A stretch of DNA of 64,000 nucleotides from Sphingomonas sp. Leaf10 (GCF_001421245.1 NZ_LMKE01000006.1:1-64000), one strand, 5' to 3'. Shown: positions 32,668 through 40,191, numbered from the stretch's first letter. The notes: generated by a model not told the origin, from the sequence alone. Translations and numbers: made by a program.

Positions 32668-32878
32668 GTCGACCAATATTGCTAACAATACCGCCGTCAC
32701 CCCGCACGAAAGCCCGACGCTTGCGCACCAACGCCAGCTTGCCCAGCGCCGCGATGGCCCGCGTGGTGTACCGCTTGCCAAAAGTCTGCTCAGCGACACG
32801 ATGGCCGTAGGTCACGAACACGCTCTCGAACTCCGGATCAATCCCTCGCGGGATCTTGGTCGATAGCGACTTACGCAT
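32657..32878 (-). CDS. small phage protein upstream of terminase
   Basis: 73 residues, basic (MRKSLSTKIPRGIDPEFESV; VRKRRAFVRGDGGIV). Overlaps the preceding gene by 8 nt and the terminase small subunit start by 11 nt, so it belongs to the same operon. No domain recognised. Confidence 0.6.
   Translation of the reverse strand: MRKSLSTKIPRGIDPEFESVFVTYGHRVAEQTFGKRYTTRAIAALGKLALVRKRRAFVRGDGGIVSNIGRHAV
32668..32700 (-). promoter_or_regulatory. late-gene leader motif, copy 7 (before terminase), weaker
   Basis: GTGACGGCGGTA at 32700-32689, inside the end of the upstream coding frame, 22 nt before the terminase small subunit ATG. The core matches the other six copies, but the spacing differs and no CATAGC follows, so this may be chance. 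Confidence 0.4.
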
Positions 32879-33407
32879 TGGCGTCCTCCACGATTACCGA
32901 CAGCTTGGCGGTGGTAGCCAGATCCATGAAATACCGGCGGGCCTCCTTTGGCGCCCGGTTCCACGCACGGATGATCTCGACCGCCGATCGATACTCAGGG
33001 TCGTCGTCCGGCAGGAGCGTGCCCTGCTCGTAGCGGTGCTCGACGACGTGCTGGTGCGCGACCCGTTCGTTCCAGCGCTCGTTGCTGGCCTGGGCGATCA
33101 TCGACAGCCGTTCGACCGGCGGCAGGGCGGCGATCTCGCGGTGGACCTCGAACGACACGTTGGACGCCCGCATGTGCCGGGGGAACGCCTCGGCAACCTT
33201 GGCCATGGCCGTCAGTCGTTTCGCATCGGCCGCCACCTGCTCGGCGAATAGTTTGAACTGCGGCTCGTCGCGGTGGTGCTTCTGCCCCTCGCTCCACCAG
33301 TCAGCCAAGGCCCAGTCCGCCTTGCGACGCTGGTCGATCAGCCGCTTGCCGGTCTCGACCCAATCGCCGAAGTCCGCTTCTTCGCGCACCATCACCTGCA
33401 CGTTCAT
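32871..33407 (-). CDS. phage protein, unknown, possibly DNA-binding
   Basis: 178 residues. MNVQVMVREEADFGDWVETG, then basic helices (RRKADWALADWWSEGQKHH; TAMAKVAEAFPRHMRASN). The helical, Trp-rich character recalls DUF3102/ParB-like accessory proteins, but the match is not firm. Last delayed-early gene before the terminase genes. Confidence 0.65.
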   Translation of the reverse strand: MNVQVMVREEADFGDWVETGKRLIDQRRKADWALADWWSEGQKHHRDEPQFKLFAEQVAADAKRLTAMAKVAEAFPRHMRASNVSFEVHREIAALPPVERLSMIAQASNERWNERVAHQHVVEHRYEQGTLLPDDDPEYRSAVEIIRAWNRAPKEARRYFMDLATTAKLSVIVEDANA

Positions 33408-33480
33408 CCCCTACCCCTTTCGCAAAAATCGTGTGGAGGTCATCACCACCCCCTCGCCATGTCGATGTAACCGCGGGCGG

Positions 33481-33642
33481 TCATTGCTTGACCGGCTGCC
33501 AGCTTGCGATCGGCATTCCGATGCATTGCGACCCAAGGCGCCAGTCGTACTTCGACGGATCGCGGTTGCGGCAGACCCACCCGTTCTCCAAGCGCAGGTC
33601 CACCCGCTCGTGCGGCGGTGGCGTGCCGGTGTTGCGGGGCAT
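33481..33642 (-). CDS. 53-residue protein, unknown
   Basis: ATG 33642 to TGA 33481. MPRNTGTPPPHERVDLRLEN then GWVCRNRDPSKYDWRLGSQ and CIGMPIASWQPVKQ. Chosen over a longer overlapping frame (33443-33649) because it has no chance-like Arg/Ala bias and follows its neighbour tightly. From 33408 to 33480 only micro-ORFs remain. Confidence 0.5.
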   Translation of the reverse strand: MPRNTGTPPPHERVDLRLENGWVCRNRDPSKYDWRLGSQCIGMPIASWQPVKQ

Positions 33643-33645
33643 AGG

Positions 33646-33867
33646 TCACAGCGTCACCTTGTGGCCGCGATGCACTGCTCGCGTGCCATCAGCCATGCGG
33701 ATAACGGACCATTCGCCGACCCATTGCGGAAGCCCGTTCAGCCAAGCGCAGTATGCGTCGATGTCGGTGGGCACAGCCCGGTCGTTGACCGTGATGATCG
33801 CCGGTCGTCCCGAAAACGACTGCCGGCGCTGCATCAGCGGATTAGTGCGTGCGAGACTGTCGGTCAT
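33646..33867 (-). CDS. small phage protein, unknown
   Basis: 73 residues: MTDSLARTNPLMQRRQSFSG, then DIDAYCAWLNGLPQWVGEWS. Overlaps the end of the replication gene by 26 nt. Function unknown. Confidence 0.55.
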   Translation of the reverse strand: MTDSLARTNPLMQRRQSFSGRPAIITVNDRAVPTDIDAYCAWLNGLPQWVGEWSVIRMADGTRAVHRGHKVTL

Positions 33868-34603
33868 AAACGCCCTCGATCAATTTGGTGAAGCTGCTGG
33901 GTTGCAGAAGAAAATCGAAATCAGCTCGCCATCCGCGGTCGTTCTCGCCAAGGAGGAATGGGCTGCGCTCGATCGCGTCGATGGCCTCCGTCCAGTGCTC
34001 GACCGGGTGGCTGCGGATGCGGTTGTTAAGCTTGCGTCGCCGCTCGGGTGTCAGCGCTCGGACCTTAGCCAGCCCCTTGCGGTCAGCCATGTCGTTCCAA
34101 GCCTCAACGACATGCTCGGGACGAAGGGAGGGCGCGTCAGCGTCCGAAGCCGGTTCCGGCTTATCTTGGCTGTTAAATGGTAGTTCTATGGCTGTTTGGG
34201 TGTCACTGTGACGGGGGTGGGGTGTCACTGTGACGGGGGTGGGTGTCACTGTGACGGGGGTGTCACTCTGACACCCGTCATTCTGACGGGGCGTCGCTGT
34301 GACGGGGGTCTCCTCTACAGGGGTGTCACTGTGACGGGGGTGGACGATATAGACCCTGCCACGACCGGGCTTATCGACCCAATTGATATGACCCAGCGTC
34401 TTCAGCCCCTGCACGGCGCGTTGAACCGTGCGTTCCGACAGCTTCGTCTTGCCCGTCAGGCCCGCAGGGCCGTTGATCGCCGGCCAGCATTGCGCGTCGT
34501 CGTTCGCCATTATGGCGAGCACGTTCAGCACGCTTTGCTGCGGCGCATCGGTGTCCGTCACCGACATGGCAGCGCGGAGAAGATCGAACCCGCTGATCGT
34601 CAC
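33842..34603 (-). CDS. replication initiator, O-like with winged helix
   Basis: 253 residues from GTG 34603. N-terminal winged-helix region (about 20-85: LSERTVQRAVQGLKTLGHIN) and a C-terminal region with RSPFLLGENDRGWRADFDFL, a typical ending of phage replication proteins that also carries WRADFDFL..SFTKLIEG. The middle (about 88-135) is a repetitive TPVTVTP stretch encoded by iterons, so the gene contains the probable origin, as in lambda O. Confidence 0.85.
   Translation of the reverse strand: MTISGFDLLRAAMSVTDTDAPQQSVLNVLAIMANDDAQCWPAINGPAGLTGKTKLSERTVQRAVQGLKTLGHINWVDKPGRGRVYIVHPRHSDTPVEETPVTATPRQNDGCQSDTPVTVTPTPVTVTPHPRHSDTQTAIELPFNSQDKPEPASDADAPSLRPEHVVEAWNDMADRKGLAKVRALTPERRRKLNNRIRSHPVEHWTEAIDAIERSPFLLGENDRGWRADFDFLLQPSSFTKLIEGVYDRQSRTH
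34202..34340. repeat. iteron array, probable phage replication origin
   Basis: Seven copies of GTCACTGTGACGGGGGTG or near variants start at 34202, 34224, 34245, 34262, 34277, 34293 and 34325. The core GTCACWGTGAC is palindromic. They lie inside the O-like gene and translate as TPVTVTP. Spacing is mostly 15-22 bp, so they fall on similar helix faces only in part. This is the expected site for initiator binding. Confidence 0.8.
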
Positions 34604-34941
34604 AGAATTTCCACCACCACACAGGGGTTGCCCTTCACCGGCTCAGCGAACCGATACGAAGGCAGGAAGCGGCTGTCGTTGACGCGAAGGGCGTCCGCGA
34701 TGCCGTCGAAATAGGGCTTCATCCGGTTCGGAAAGTTGACCCGATCGCCGCGCTTGTCGGGCGGGATGAAGGTCACTCGGATCTCGATATCGCCCGACAT
34801 GGGGATCGCCATGTCGCCCATCGAAAGGGTAGCCGCCTTGGCCCACGCGCGATGCTTCGCGGTGACAGACGCCTTGCCGCGCCAATGCCCTTTGGCATGG
34901 CCCGATAGGGTCGACGGAGGCCAAGGCAGTTCAAAGCGCAT
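34600..34941 (-). CDS. RusA-like Holliday junction resolvase
   Basis: 113 residues. [20 protein letters not shown] and GDRVNFPNRMKPYFDGIADA followed by LRVNDSRFLPSY fit RusA, whose acidic residues bind metal and cut four-way junctions. Overlaps the replication gene by 4 nt. Resolves recombination intermediates before packaging. Confidence 0.85.
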   Translation of the reverse strand: MRFELPWPPSTLSGHAKGHWRGKASVTAKHRAWAKAATLSMGDMAIPMSGDIEIRVTFIPPDKRGDRVNFPNRMKPYFDGIADALRVNDSRFLPSYRFAEPVKGNPCVVVEIL

Positions 34942-35123
34942 CAGCTATCCAGAGCCTTCTTCCACAGCACGTTGCCGCTCGTATCCTCGATACGCATCGT
35001 GCCGGGGTTCAGTGCGGCATGGTCAGCTGCCTCATCGGCAGGCGACTTGCTGCCCATGAACTTGACAGGGTAGAACATGCCCTCGCGAAAGAAGATCGCG
35101 GTTATGCCGGCAGGCGCGGTCAC
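34941..35123 (-). CDS. small phage protein, unknown
   Basis: 60 residues from GTG 35123, which overlaps the stop of the GapR-like gene. [20 protein letters not shown] then [19 protein letters not shown]. Small beta/alpha protein; no domain recognised. Confidence 0.6.
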   Translation of the reverse strand: MTAPAGITAIFFREGMFYPVKFMGSKSPADEAADHAALNPGTMRIEDTSGNVLWKKALDS

Positions 35124-35356
35124 AGGCCGAGCGCCTGGCAATAGGTTTCGAGCATCATGGCCGCTTCGTCGCGGTGATGCTTCTCCATGCGGCGCAGGCT
35201 GATGATCTTGCGGATCGTCTTCACGTCGAATCCGGTCGACTTGGCTTCTGCATAGACGTCCTTGATATCGTCGGAGATACCGCGCTTTTCAGATTCGAGC
35301 CGTTCAATCCGTTCAATCAGCAGACGAAGCTGTTCTGCGGAAATGTTGTCAGTCAT
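35120..35356 (-). CDS. GapR-like nucleoid protein (DUF2312)
   Basis: 78 residues from ATG 35356. [40 protein letters not shown] and [20 protein letters not shown] are the hallmark of DUF2312/GapR, which encircles overtwisted DNA ahead of replication forks and recruits topoisomerases. A phage copy next to the replication genes suggests a role in phage DNA replication. Confidence 0.9.
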   Translation of the reverse strand: MTDNISAEQLRLLIERIERLESEKRGISDDIKDVYAEAKSTGFDVKTIRKIISLRRMEKHHRDEAAMMLETYCQALGL

Positions 35357-35856
35357 GCTACATGCCTCCAAGTTCGATCGTGTCGGATCAGGTGGACAGT
35401 TGAAATAGAAACGCCAAAGCGGTTGGCAATTTCAGGATTGCGGAAGCCGCGCGCGATCATGCCTTTGATTACACGAACGCCGTCTTCCGTAAGTTTTGCG
35501 CCGAACACCGCTTCGCCGCGACGATCAGTCTTGTGGCGAATACGGTCAGCTTGATTTTCCGAGCGCGTGGCCCAACGCAGGTTTGTCAGGCAGGGGTTGG
35601 CGCGGTTGCCGTCATTGTGCGCCGCCTGTGCGCCATCGAAGGGGGCAGGACCGCAAAAGGCTTCGAGCACAATGCGGTGGACCATGAAGTTACGCGTCCG
35701 GCCATCTTTGGGCAGAGAGACGGCAAGGTAACCAGCTCCGCGATCGTTCGGCACCAGCGGACGCGTCGCGCCTACTCGGCGAATGTGCCCCAGGTTGCTG
35801 GCTTCATACACGCCCTCGTAACCTATGACGGGCAGCCAGACTTCTTGCGCCGTCAT
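35353..35856 (-). CDS. HNH homing endonuclease with NUMOD4 and HTH
   Basis: 167 residues from ATG 35856. N-terminal NUMOD4 ([20 protein letters not shown]), central HNH ([32 protein letters not shown]), and C-terminal helix-turn-helix ([20 protein letters not shown]). A free-standing mobile gene; it overlaps neighbours by 4 nt at both ends, so it has been well accommodated in the operon. Confidence 0.9.
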   Translation of the reverse strand: MTAQEVWLPVIGYEGVYEASNLGHIRRVGATRPLVPNDRGAGYLAVSLPKDGRTRNFMVHRIVLEAFCGPAPFDGAQAAHNDGNRANPCLTNLRWATRSENQADRIRHKTDRRGEAVFGAKLTEDGVRVIKGMIARGFRNPEIANRFGVSISTVHLIRHDRTWRHVA

Positions 35857-36029
35857 GCTTGCTCTCCGGTCATGCGCAGGCGAGCCGCGCGGCACTCTGC
35901 GGCGCGACGGTCTGCATAGGATTGACGTTGCCGCTGGCTGCGGATGCGGCGCGCGGCTTGGCGCTCGTCATCGGCAGGCGGGATGATGGCGGCGGGGCGG
36001 ATCATCCACCCGAACAGGGCGCTCAGCAT
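35853..36029 (-). CDS. small basic phage protein
   Basis: 58 residues, ATG 36029 to TGA 35853, which overlaps the next ATG. MLSALFGWMIRPAAIIPPAD then an Arg/Gln-rich helix (RRIRSQRQRQSYADRRAAEC). Possibly nucleic-acid binding; no family recognised. Confidence 0.55.
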   Translation of the reverse strand: MLSALFGWMIRPAAIIPPADDERQAARRIRSQRQRQSYADRRAAECRAARLRMTGEQA

Positions 36030-36358
36030 GGCCGCACCACCGGGTCACCGAACGGGTTGGCGTGGTAGCCGCGCCGATACCGATCGCGGCCGATCTCCAG
36101 CGCCTTCGCGACCCAATCGCGGGCCTGTTGCTCCGCCAGTCGAATGCCAATGAAGTGATTGGTCGACATCACGAAGTACCGGTTCTTCAGCACCGCGGAC
36201 GGAGCGACCTGTGCACCCGGCGCCGGCGACCAGCCTGCATCGACGAACGGCGCGGCGCGGTTGATTGCGACCAAGGTCTGATCCGCGTCTTCGCTCGGAT
36301 CTTCGAAATTTTCAGGCTCGCACTGGTGGCAGCCCCAGCGACAAACGCAGGCCGTCAT
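36023..36358 (-). CDS. phage protein with Cys-rich N-terminus
   Basis: 111 residues from ATG 36358. MTACVCRWGCHQCEPENFED carries four Cys and one His in 20 residues, a possible metal site; the rest includes YFVMSTNHFIGIRLAEQQAR. Unknown function. Confidence 0.6.
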   Translation of the reverse strand: MTACVCRWGCHQCEPENFEDPSEDADQTLVAINRAAPFVDAGWSPAPGAQVAPSAVLKNRYFVMSTNHFIGIRLAEQQARDWVAKALEIGRDRYRRGYHANPFGDPVVRPC

Positions 36359-36495
36359 GGCTTCATAGACCGGTAACCACGCGACCACGCCCGCGAATGC
36401 GACGTGTTGAGCGGGTGCGGATTGTCGGACGGGCTGGCCTTGCGCAGCGCCGCCATCTGGCCGTCGAGCACGGCCTGCTTTTCGCGATCGTTCAT
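36355..36495 (-). CDS. 46-residue protein resembling ribosome modulation factor
   Basis: ATG 36495 to TGA 36355. MNDREKQAVLDGQMAALRKA and a C-terminal AWSRGYRSM, which recalls the AW..G motif of Rmf-like phage proteins. Coupled to both neighbours. The family link is weak. Confidence 0.5.
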   Translation of the reverse strand: MNDREKQAVLDGQMAALRKASPSDNPHPLNTSHSRAWSRGYRSMKP

Positions 36496-37142
36496 GCCGC
36501 GATCCTCATCCAAGCGTCGGAATCGAAGCCGCGCCGCTTGGCCCGTTCGATCACCTCATCAGCGGTCAGGATGGCTGTCCCGAACCGCCAATATCTGCCG
36601 TTGAAATTCTGCTGCCCGTCTTCGTCGCAGCGGTGGTTTGGCCAGCGAGGACGCAAGAAGTCGGCTGCACGACCGGCAAGCGACATATCGGCCATCCGCA
36701 CAGGGACCGCATTCTGCCTGCGGTAGCTGAACCCACGCAGGACATTGCAGCGAACCCCTGCTTCCCGCATCCAGCGGTCGATGGTGCTTTGCGAGACACC
36801 AGCGCGCTGACAGGCTTCGGCGCGAGTCATCGTTGAGGCTTCGCGGCGAAACCAGTCGGGCGCCGGGTGTTGCGGACGATGCGGCGACGATTTGGTCTTG
36901 GCGCCGATCGGACGCTTGAAACCTATCGCCTTGCACATGCGCTGGACGGTCGAAATTGACAGCGCAAAGTGGACCGCGGCGTCGTCCTGCGAGTGATCGG
37001 CCATGTACGCTTCGAAACCCTCCGGGATCGGACAGCGGCGCGATGCGTCTCGGCAAGGTCGGCACCGCATGGCAGCCCAGCGCAATGGCTTCGCACAATC
37101 GCAGCACGTGTGCGGCGTTGCGCAGGGTGTGGGCTTCGCCAT
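36492..37142 (-). CDS. DNA-binding protein with zinc ribbon and two HTH segments
   Basis: 216 residues from ATG 37142. N-terminal Cys pairs (CCDCAKP..MRCRPCRD), then HTH-like segments around HFALSISTVQRMCKAIGF and AGVSQSTIDRWMREAGV. Probably a transcriptional regulator of the delayed-early or late genes and therefore a candidate activator for the late leader motif. Confidence 0.65.
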   Translation of the reverse strand: MAKPTPCATPHTCCDCAKPLRWAAMRCRPCRDASRRCPIPEGFEAYMADHSQDDAAVHFALSISTVQRMCKAIGFKRPIGAKTKSSPHRPQHPAPDWFRREASTMTRAEACQRAGVSQSTIDRWMREAGVRCNVLRGFSYRRQNAVPVRMADMSLAGRAADFLRPRWPNHRCDEDGQQNFNGRYWRFGTAILTADEVIERAKRRGFDSDAWMRIAA

Positions 37143-37561
37143 CACGCCACCGCCTTCAGCGCAGCATACTTGCCGCCCAGCTTGGCCCGTTCGCAGTCGG
37201 CGATTTCACGACCACCCGGCGACGCAGGGTGATGCGCGGCACCCTTGGCTGCGAGATAATCACGCGCCATGGTTTCGATCGCATCGTGATCTAGATCATC
37301 GGGCACGCGGACGATCGACCGCCCTTCCGGCAGCAGGACCGACAGCAGTTCGTCGGGGATGACGCCGACCAGCTCGTACAGCGCGTCGATCGGCATGATG
37401 GCCGTCGCGCCGTTGTTGCCGGCGTAGGTGCGCAGCGTCGAATAGGGGATGCCGCTGTCGAGACTGATCGCCTTGAGCGACAGACCGTTCGCCTTGGCCA
37501 CCCGGAAGACCAGCTCCTGGTTCTTTCGGATGATGCCACCGATGTCGCAATTACGCGCCAT
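37142..37561 (-). CDS. HTH regulator
   Basis: 139 residues from ATG 37561. GLSLKAISLDSGIPYSTLRT resembles a lambda-repressor-type helix-turn-helix, and IDALYELVGVIPDELLSVLL is the usual following helix. Third HTH protein of the immunity/early region; may act like CII or as a second repressor. Confidence 0.7.
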   Translation of the reverse strand: MARNCDIGGIIRKNQELVFRVAKANGLSLKAISLDSGIPYSTLRTYAGNNGATAIMPIDALYELVGVIPDELLSVLLPEGRSIVRVPDDLDHDAIETMARDYLAAKGAAHHPASPGGREIADCERAKLGGKYAALKAVA

Positions 37562-37742
37562 GATGTTGCACCCCCGGAACGGTACCCCGGTCGCCATGGA
37601 TATTACGCGAATTGCGGGAAACGGGGGTGCCGAGGTGGAAGCCGGCGTCGTCTTGGTAGCCCTCGGGCGCGGTGTCGCACATGATCTGGAAGCCGAGCAG
37701 TTCCGCGCAGGCGACAAGCGCGACGATAAGGAACGGGTCCAT
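37551..37742 (-). CDS. small membrane protein
   Basis: 63 residues from ATG 37742 with GAGG upstream. MDPFLIVALVACAELLGFQI is a hydrophobic N-terminal span, followed by a polar tail (DTAPEGYQDDAGFHLGTPV). Overlaps the HTH gene by 11 nt. Could influence host membrane or exclusion; no family recognised. Confidence 0.5.
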   Translation of the reverse strand: MDPFLIVALVACAELLGFQIMCDTAPEGYQDDAGFHLGTPVSRNSRNIHGDRGTVPGVQHHGA

Positions 37743-37784
37743 CTACTGTACCTCGCTGTTTGGGGTGATGACGGGCGGGCGCAT

Positions 37785-38435
37785 TCAGAGGAGTGCCCAC
37801 GAAAGCTCGGGCTCGCCGGAAAGCTGGCGGTCGCGCTCGCTGATGAGGAAGTCGCCCCATTGGCTCGCCATGGCTGCGGCGATGCCGGCATAGGTCCGGC
37901 TGCGCTCTTTCCAGCGGTTCGGCCCGGGCGGCATCTTGTGGATGCGGTCGGATCGGCCCGGGACGATATCGGTCGGGATCAGCTTGGGCAGGTTGTCGAG
38001 CCAAAGGCAGGTCGCCTTCGTCTCGCCGTGTCCGAACTGCCAAGGCTGAATGATCTGGTCAGGCTTGCGGATGTGCGAGCTGATGACGCTGACTGGATTT
38101 TCGAGCGCGATGTGCGGAATAGGCGCGTCCAGAAGCCGCTTCACGAAATCGAGCGAACGTTGCTGCCGGCCGTCTGCACGCTTGGCTGGAAAGTGACGCG
38201 CGCCGCTGACAGCCAGATCGGTGCAGGGCGGATGCGCGATCATCAGATCCCAGCTGCCGAAGTGATCCGACAGGGTGGCGACGTCGATGCAGTCTTTCTG
38301 CCAATGATAGGAGGGATCCCCCTCGGTCGGCAGCAGGTCACAGGACCAAGCGTCGAAGCCGCGAGCACGGAAAGCATCGCGGACGGTTGCACTGTACTCG
38401 CAAGCGACGAGCACGCGGATACCATTGCCACTCAC
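37785..38435 (-). CDS. DNA cytosine methyltransferase-like protein
   Basis: 216 residues from GTG 38435. An AdoMet-fold start (IRVLVACEYSATVRDAFRAR; FDAWSCDLLPTEG), catalytic-type AHPPCTDLAVSG, and LENPVSVISSHI. Shorter than classical C5 methyltransferases and lacking an obvious target-recognition region. Likely modifies phage DNA against restriction. Overlaps the Cro-like gene by 4 nt. Confidence 0.8.
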   Translation of the reverse strand: MSGNGIRVLVACEYSATVRDAFRARGFDAWSCDLLPTEGDPSYHWQKDCIDVATLSDHFGSWDLMIAHPPCTDLAVSGARHFPAKRADGRQQRSLDFVKRLLDAPIPHIALENPVSVISSHIRKPDQIIQPWQFGHGETKATCLWLDNLPKLIPTDIVPGRSDRIHKMPPGPNRWKERSRTYAGIAAAMASQWGDFLISERDRQLSGEPELSWALL

Positions 38436-38665
38436 CGCGCATCCCCGCGGTCGCGTCGGGGGGAAGTGGCGGGGGTGATCCACGACTGCATCGGGACAGC
38501 GCCGCCGGTCTTGCTTTCAATCGCCGCGGCCACATCCAGCGTCGGGCGCATCAGGCCACGGCGGATACGATTGACGATGGAGCGATCTTTGCCGATCAAC
38601 GTGGCAAACGCCGCGTCGTCGATCTCTTCCGACTTCATATAGCGGGCAAGGGGCGTGCTGCTCAT
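38432..38665 (-). CDS. Cro-like HTH protein
   Basis: 77 residues from ATG 38665, 6 nt after the -10 box, so the mRNA should be leaderless. DAAFATLIGKDRSIVNRIRR is a helix-turn-helix like YdaS/Cro; AAAIESKTGGAVPMQSW follows. First gene of the leftward operon and opposite the repressor: the usual Cro place. Confidence 0.8.
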   Translation of the reverse strand: MSSTPLARYMKSEEIDDAAFATLIGKDRSIVNRIRRGLMRPTLDVAAAIESKTGGAVPMQSWITPATSPRRDRGDAR

Positions 38666-38671
38666 GGATGC

Positions 38672-38700
38672 ACTATGTGCACGCGATGCACATTCGTCAA
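38672..38700 (-). promoter_or_regulatory. leftward early promoter overlapped by repressor operator
   Basis: Minus strand TTGACG (38700-38695), 17-nt spacer, CATAGT (38677-38672). The spacer is occupied exactly by the 19-bp operator 38676-38694. The cro-like ATG begins 6 nt after the -10 box. Confidence 0.7.
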
Positions 38701-38753
38701 GCGCCATATGTGCATACTATGCGCGCGACAACGCTGTGCGCGAAATGCACAAC
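38676..38753. promoter_or_regulatory. three repressor operators between cro-like and cI-like genes
   Basis: 19-bp sites at 38676-38694, 38709-38727 and 38735-38753 share TGTGCAnnnnATGCACA (the second and third with one to three changes). The first covers the leftward promoter; the second covers TACTAT (38715-38720), a possible -10 for the repressor gene; the third overlaps the repressor ATG. Layout as in lambda OR. Confidence 0.8.
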
Positions 38754-39458
38754 GGCTACGTGGATACGGAATGGTTCAAAGCTCGGAAGCGCGACTTGAA
38801 GGTCAATGACGTCAAGTTGGCTGAGGCGTTAGGTGTTGAGCGTTCGGTCGCGAATAAGGTTGTGAACGGCAAAGTGCCGTTTAACGCTCGCAGGACCGAC
38901 GCCGTCGCTGCCCTCCTTCAGGTATCTCGCGATGAGCTGCTGTTCCGTGTCGGCATAGCGAACGAGCCGCCCGCTAATGTCGTGCCGATGCCGAAGCGCA
39001 CCGAGCGATCAGATCACGCCCCTACCCGCTCGATCGACGGCGGCGAGACGGCGCCGGTGCTGCGGCTCGACCTGTCCTATTCCATGGGGCCGGGCCGCGA
39101 TCTCGACGACAGCTATATCGAAGCCGAGGCGTTCGAATTCGACCTAGGGTTCCTGCGCAGCCTGACGATCACGCCGGCCGAGCGGATCCGCATCGTGGAC
39201 GGTATTGGCGATTCCATGCAGCCGACGATCCACGATCGCGACCTGCTGTTCATCGATACCAACCAGGCGACCCTCAACGCGCAAGATCGGGTCTGGGCCA
39301 TATGGCTGTTCGGGCTGGGCGCGGTGAAGCGGTTGCGAGCGCTTGATGCCGAAAAGGTGCTCGTGATGAGCGACAACCCCGACGTCGAGAACCAAGTCGT
39401 GAACCGATCGGACATTATCATTAGCGGACGCGTCGTCGGCTCAATCAAGCGGCATTGA
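38745..39458 (+). CDS. CI-type repressor with S24 peptidase domain
   Basis: 237 residues from ATG 38745. N-terminal HTH (VKLAEALGVERSVANKVVNG), C-terminal S24/LexA-like domain with Ser in GIGDSMQPTIHDRD and Lys in GLGAVKRLRAL. Maintains lysogeny; self-cleavage after DNA damage would induce the phage. Flanked by operators it probably binds. Alternative upstream ATG at 38655 would run through the operators and is unlikely. Confidence 0.9.
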   Translation: MHNGYVDTEWFKARKRDLKVNDVKLAEALGVERSVANKVVNGKVPFNARRTDAVAALLQVSRDELLFRVGIANEPPANVVPMPKRTERSDHAPTRSIDGGETAPVLRLDLSYSMGPGRDLDDSYIEAEAFEFDLGFLRSLTITPAERIRIVDGIGDSMQPTIHDRDLLFIDTNQATLNAQDRVWAIWLFGLGAVKRLRALDAEKVLVMSDNPDVENQVVNRSDIIISGRVVGSIKRH

Positions 39459-39468
39459 GGAGCGATTG

Positions 39469-40128
39469 GTGGCCCGACTGCACGTGTTCGCCGACGAGGC
39501 TGGCAACTTTGATTTCCGCCGTCATCCGAACGTCAGCAACTTTTATATCATATGCACCGTGACAATGACGGATTGCGCGAAGCCGGCAGCTTTGCTGACC
39601 GATCTAAAGCGGCAGTTGGCGTGGGAAAAGGCGCCGGTTCGTGACTCGTTCCATTGCACGGATGATGCGCAAGCGACGCGCGACCGCGTGTTTGAGACGA
39701 TCCTTGGCTGCGAATTTGGTGTTCAGGCGACGGTGATGGAGAAAGCGAAAGCCAATCCATCAATTCGTAAAACAGACGCTGCCTTCTACGGTCATGGATG
39801 GCTCTACCATCTGCGACACGGGCTGCGTGACGAGATCTTTTTTGCCGACGAACTCCACATTACAGCGGCCTCCGTGCGTACCAAAAAAGAGCAGGTGGCC
39901 TTCGCAGACGCTGTGCGGGATGTGGTTCGGGAAACGGTCGATGGACCTGCCGTCAGGACTAGCTTCTGGCAATGCGCCACCGATCCCTGTTTGCAGCTCG
40001 CGGATTATTGCACTTGGGCCATACAGCGCAAATGGGAAAAGGGCGACGCTCGAAGCTATGATCTGATACGTGACCGGGTCACGTATCATTATGACCTATT
40101 CGCCCGCGGCAAAACGCTGTATTTCTAA
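39469..40128 (+). CDS. DUF3800 protein (RNase H-like), candidate lysogenic-conversion gene
   Basis: About 219 residues; GTG 39469 follows GAGGAGCGA, TTG 39466 is the alternative. HVFADEAGNFDF is the N-terminal acidic motif of DUF3800, and LQLADYCTWAIQRKWEKG is the C-terminal one; both fit an RNase H-like active site. It lies 10 nt after the repressor, so it is probably made in the lysogen. Such genes are found in phage-defence regions, but the role here is inference. Confidence 0.8.
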   Translation: MARLHVFADEAGNFDFRRHPNVSNFYIICTVTMTDCAKPAALLTDLKRQLAWEKAPVRDSFHCTDDAQATRDRVFETILGCEFGVQATVMEKAKANPSIRKTDAAFYGHGWLYHLRHGLRDEIFFADELHITAASVRTKKEQVAFADAVRDVVRETVDGPAVRTSFWQCATDPCLQLADYCTWAIQRKWEKGDARSYDLIRDRVTYHYDLFARGKTLYF

Positions 40129-40173
40129 CTGATTTTAGGGGTGTTGCGGCCGCACTCCCGACTATCCAAGCGG

Positions 40174-40191
40174 AAGAACCCAGGGGTTCTT
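40174..40191. other. perfect hairpin downstream of DUF3800 gene
   Basis: AAGAACCC-AG-GGGTTCTT, 8-bp arms with a 2-nt centre, 45 nt after the DUF3800 stop. It could be an operator or RNA hairpin. No T-run follows directly. Confidence 0.5.

Noticed and set aside
33443..33649. A 68-codon frame in the delayed-early region
   Set aside because: Arg/Ala-rich and overlapped by a frame (33481-33642) with more protein-like composition and tighter gene spacing.
34202..34340. Possible CRISPR array
   Set aside because: Repeats are short, palindromic and unevenly spaced by a few bases, lie inside a replication gene, and no cas genes are present. Iterons fit better.
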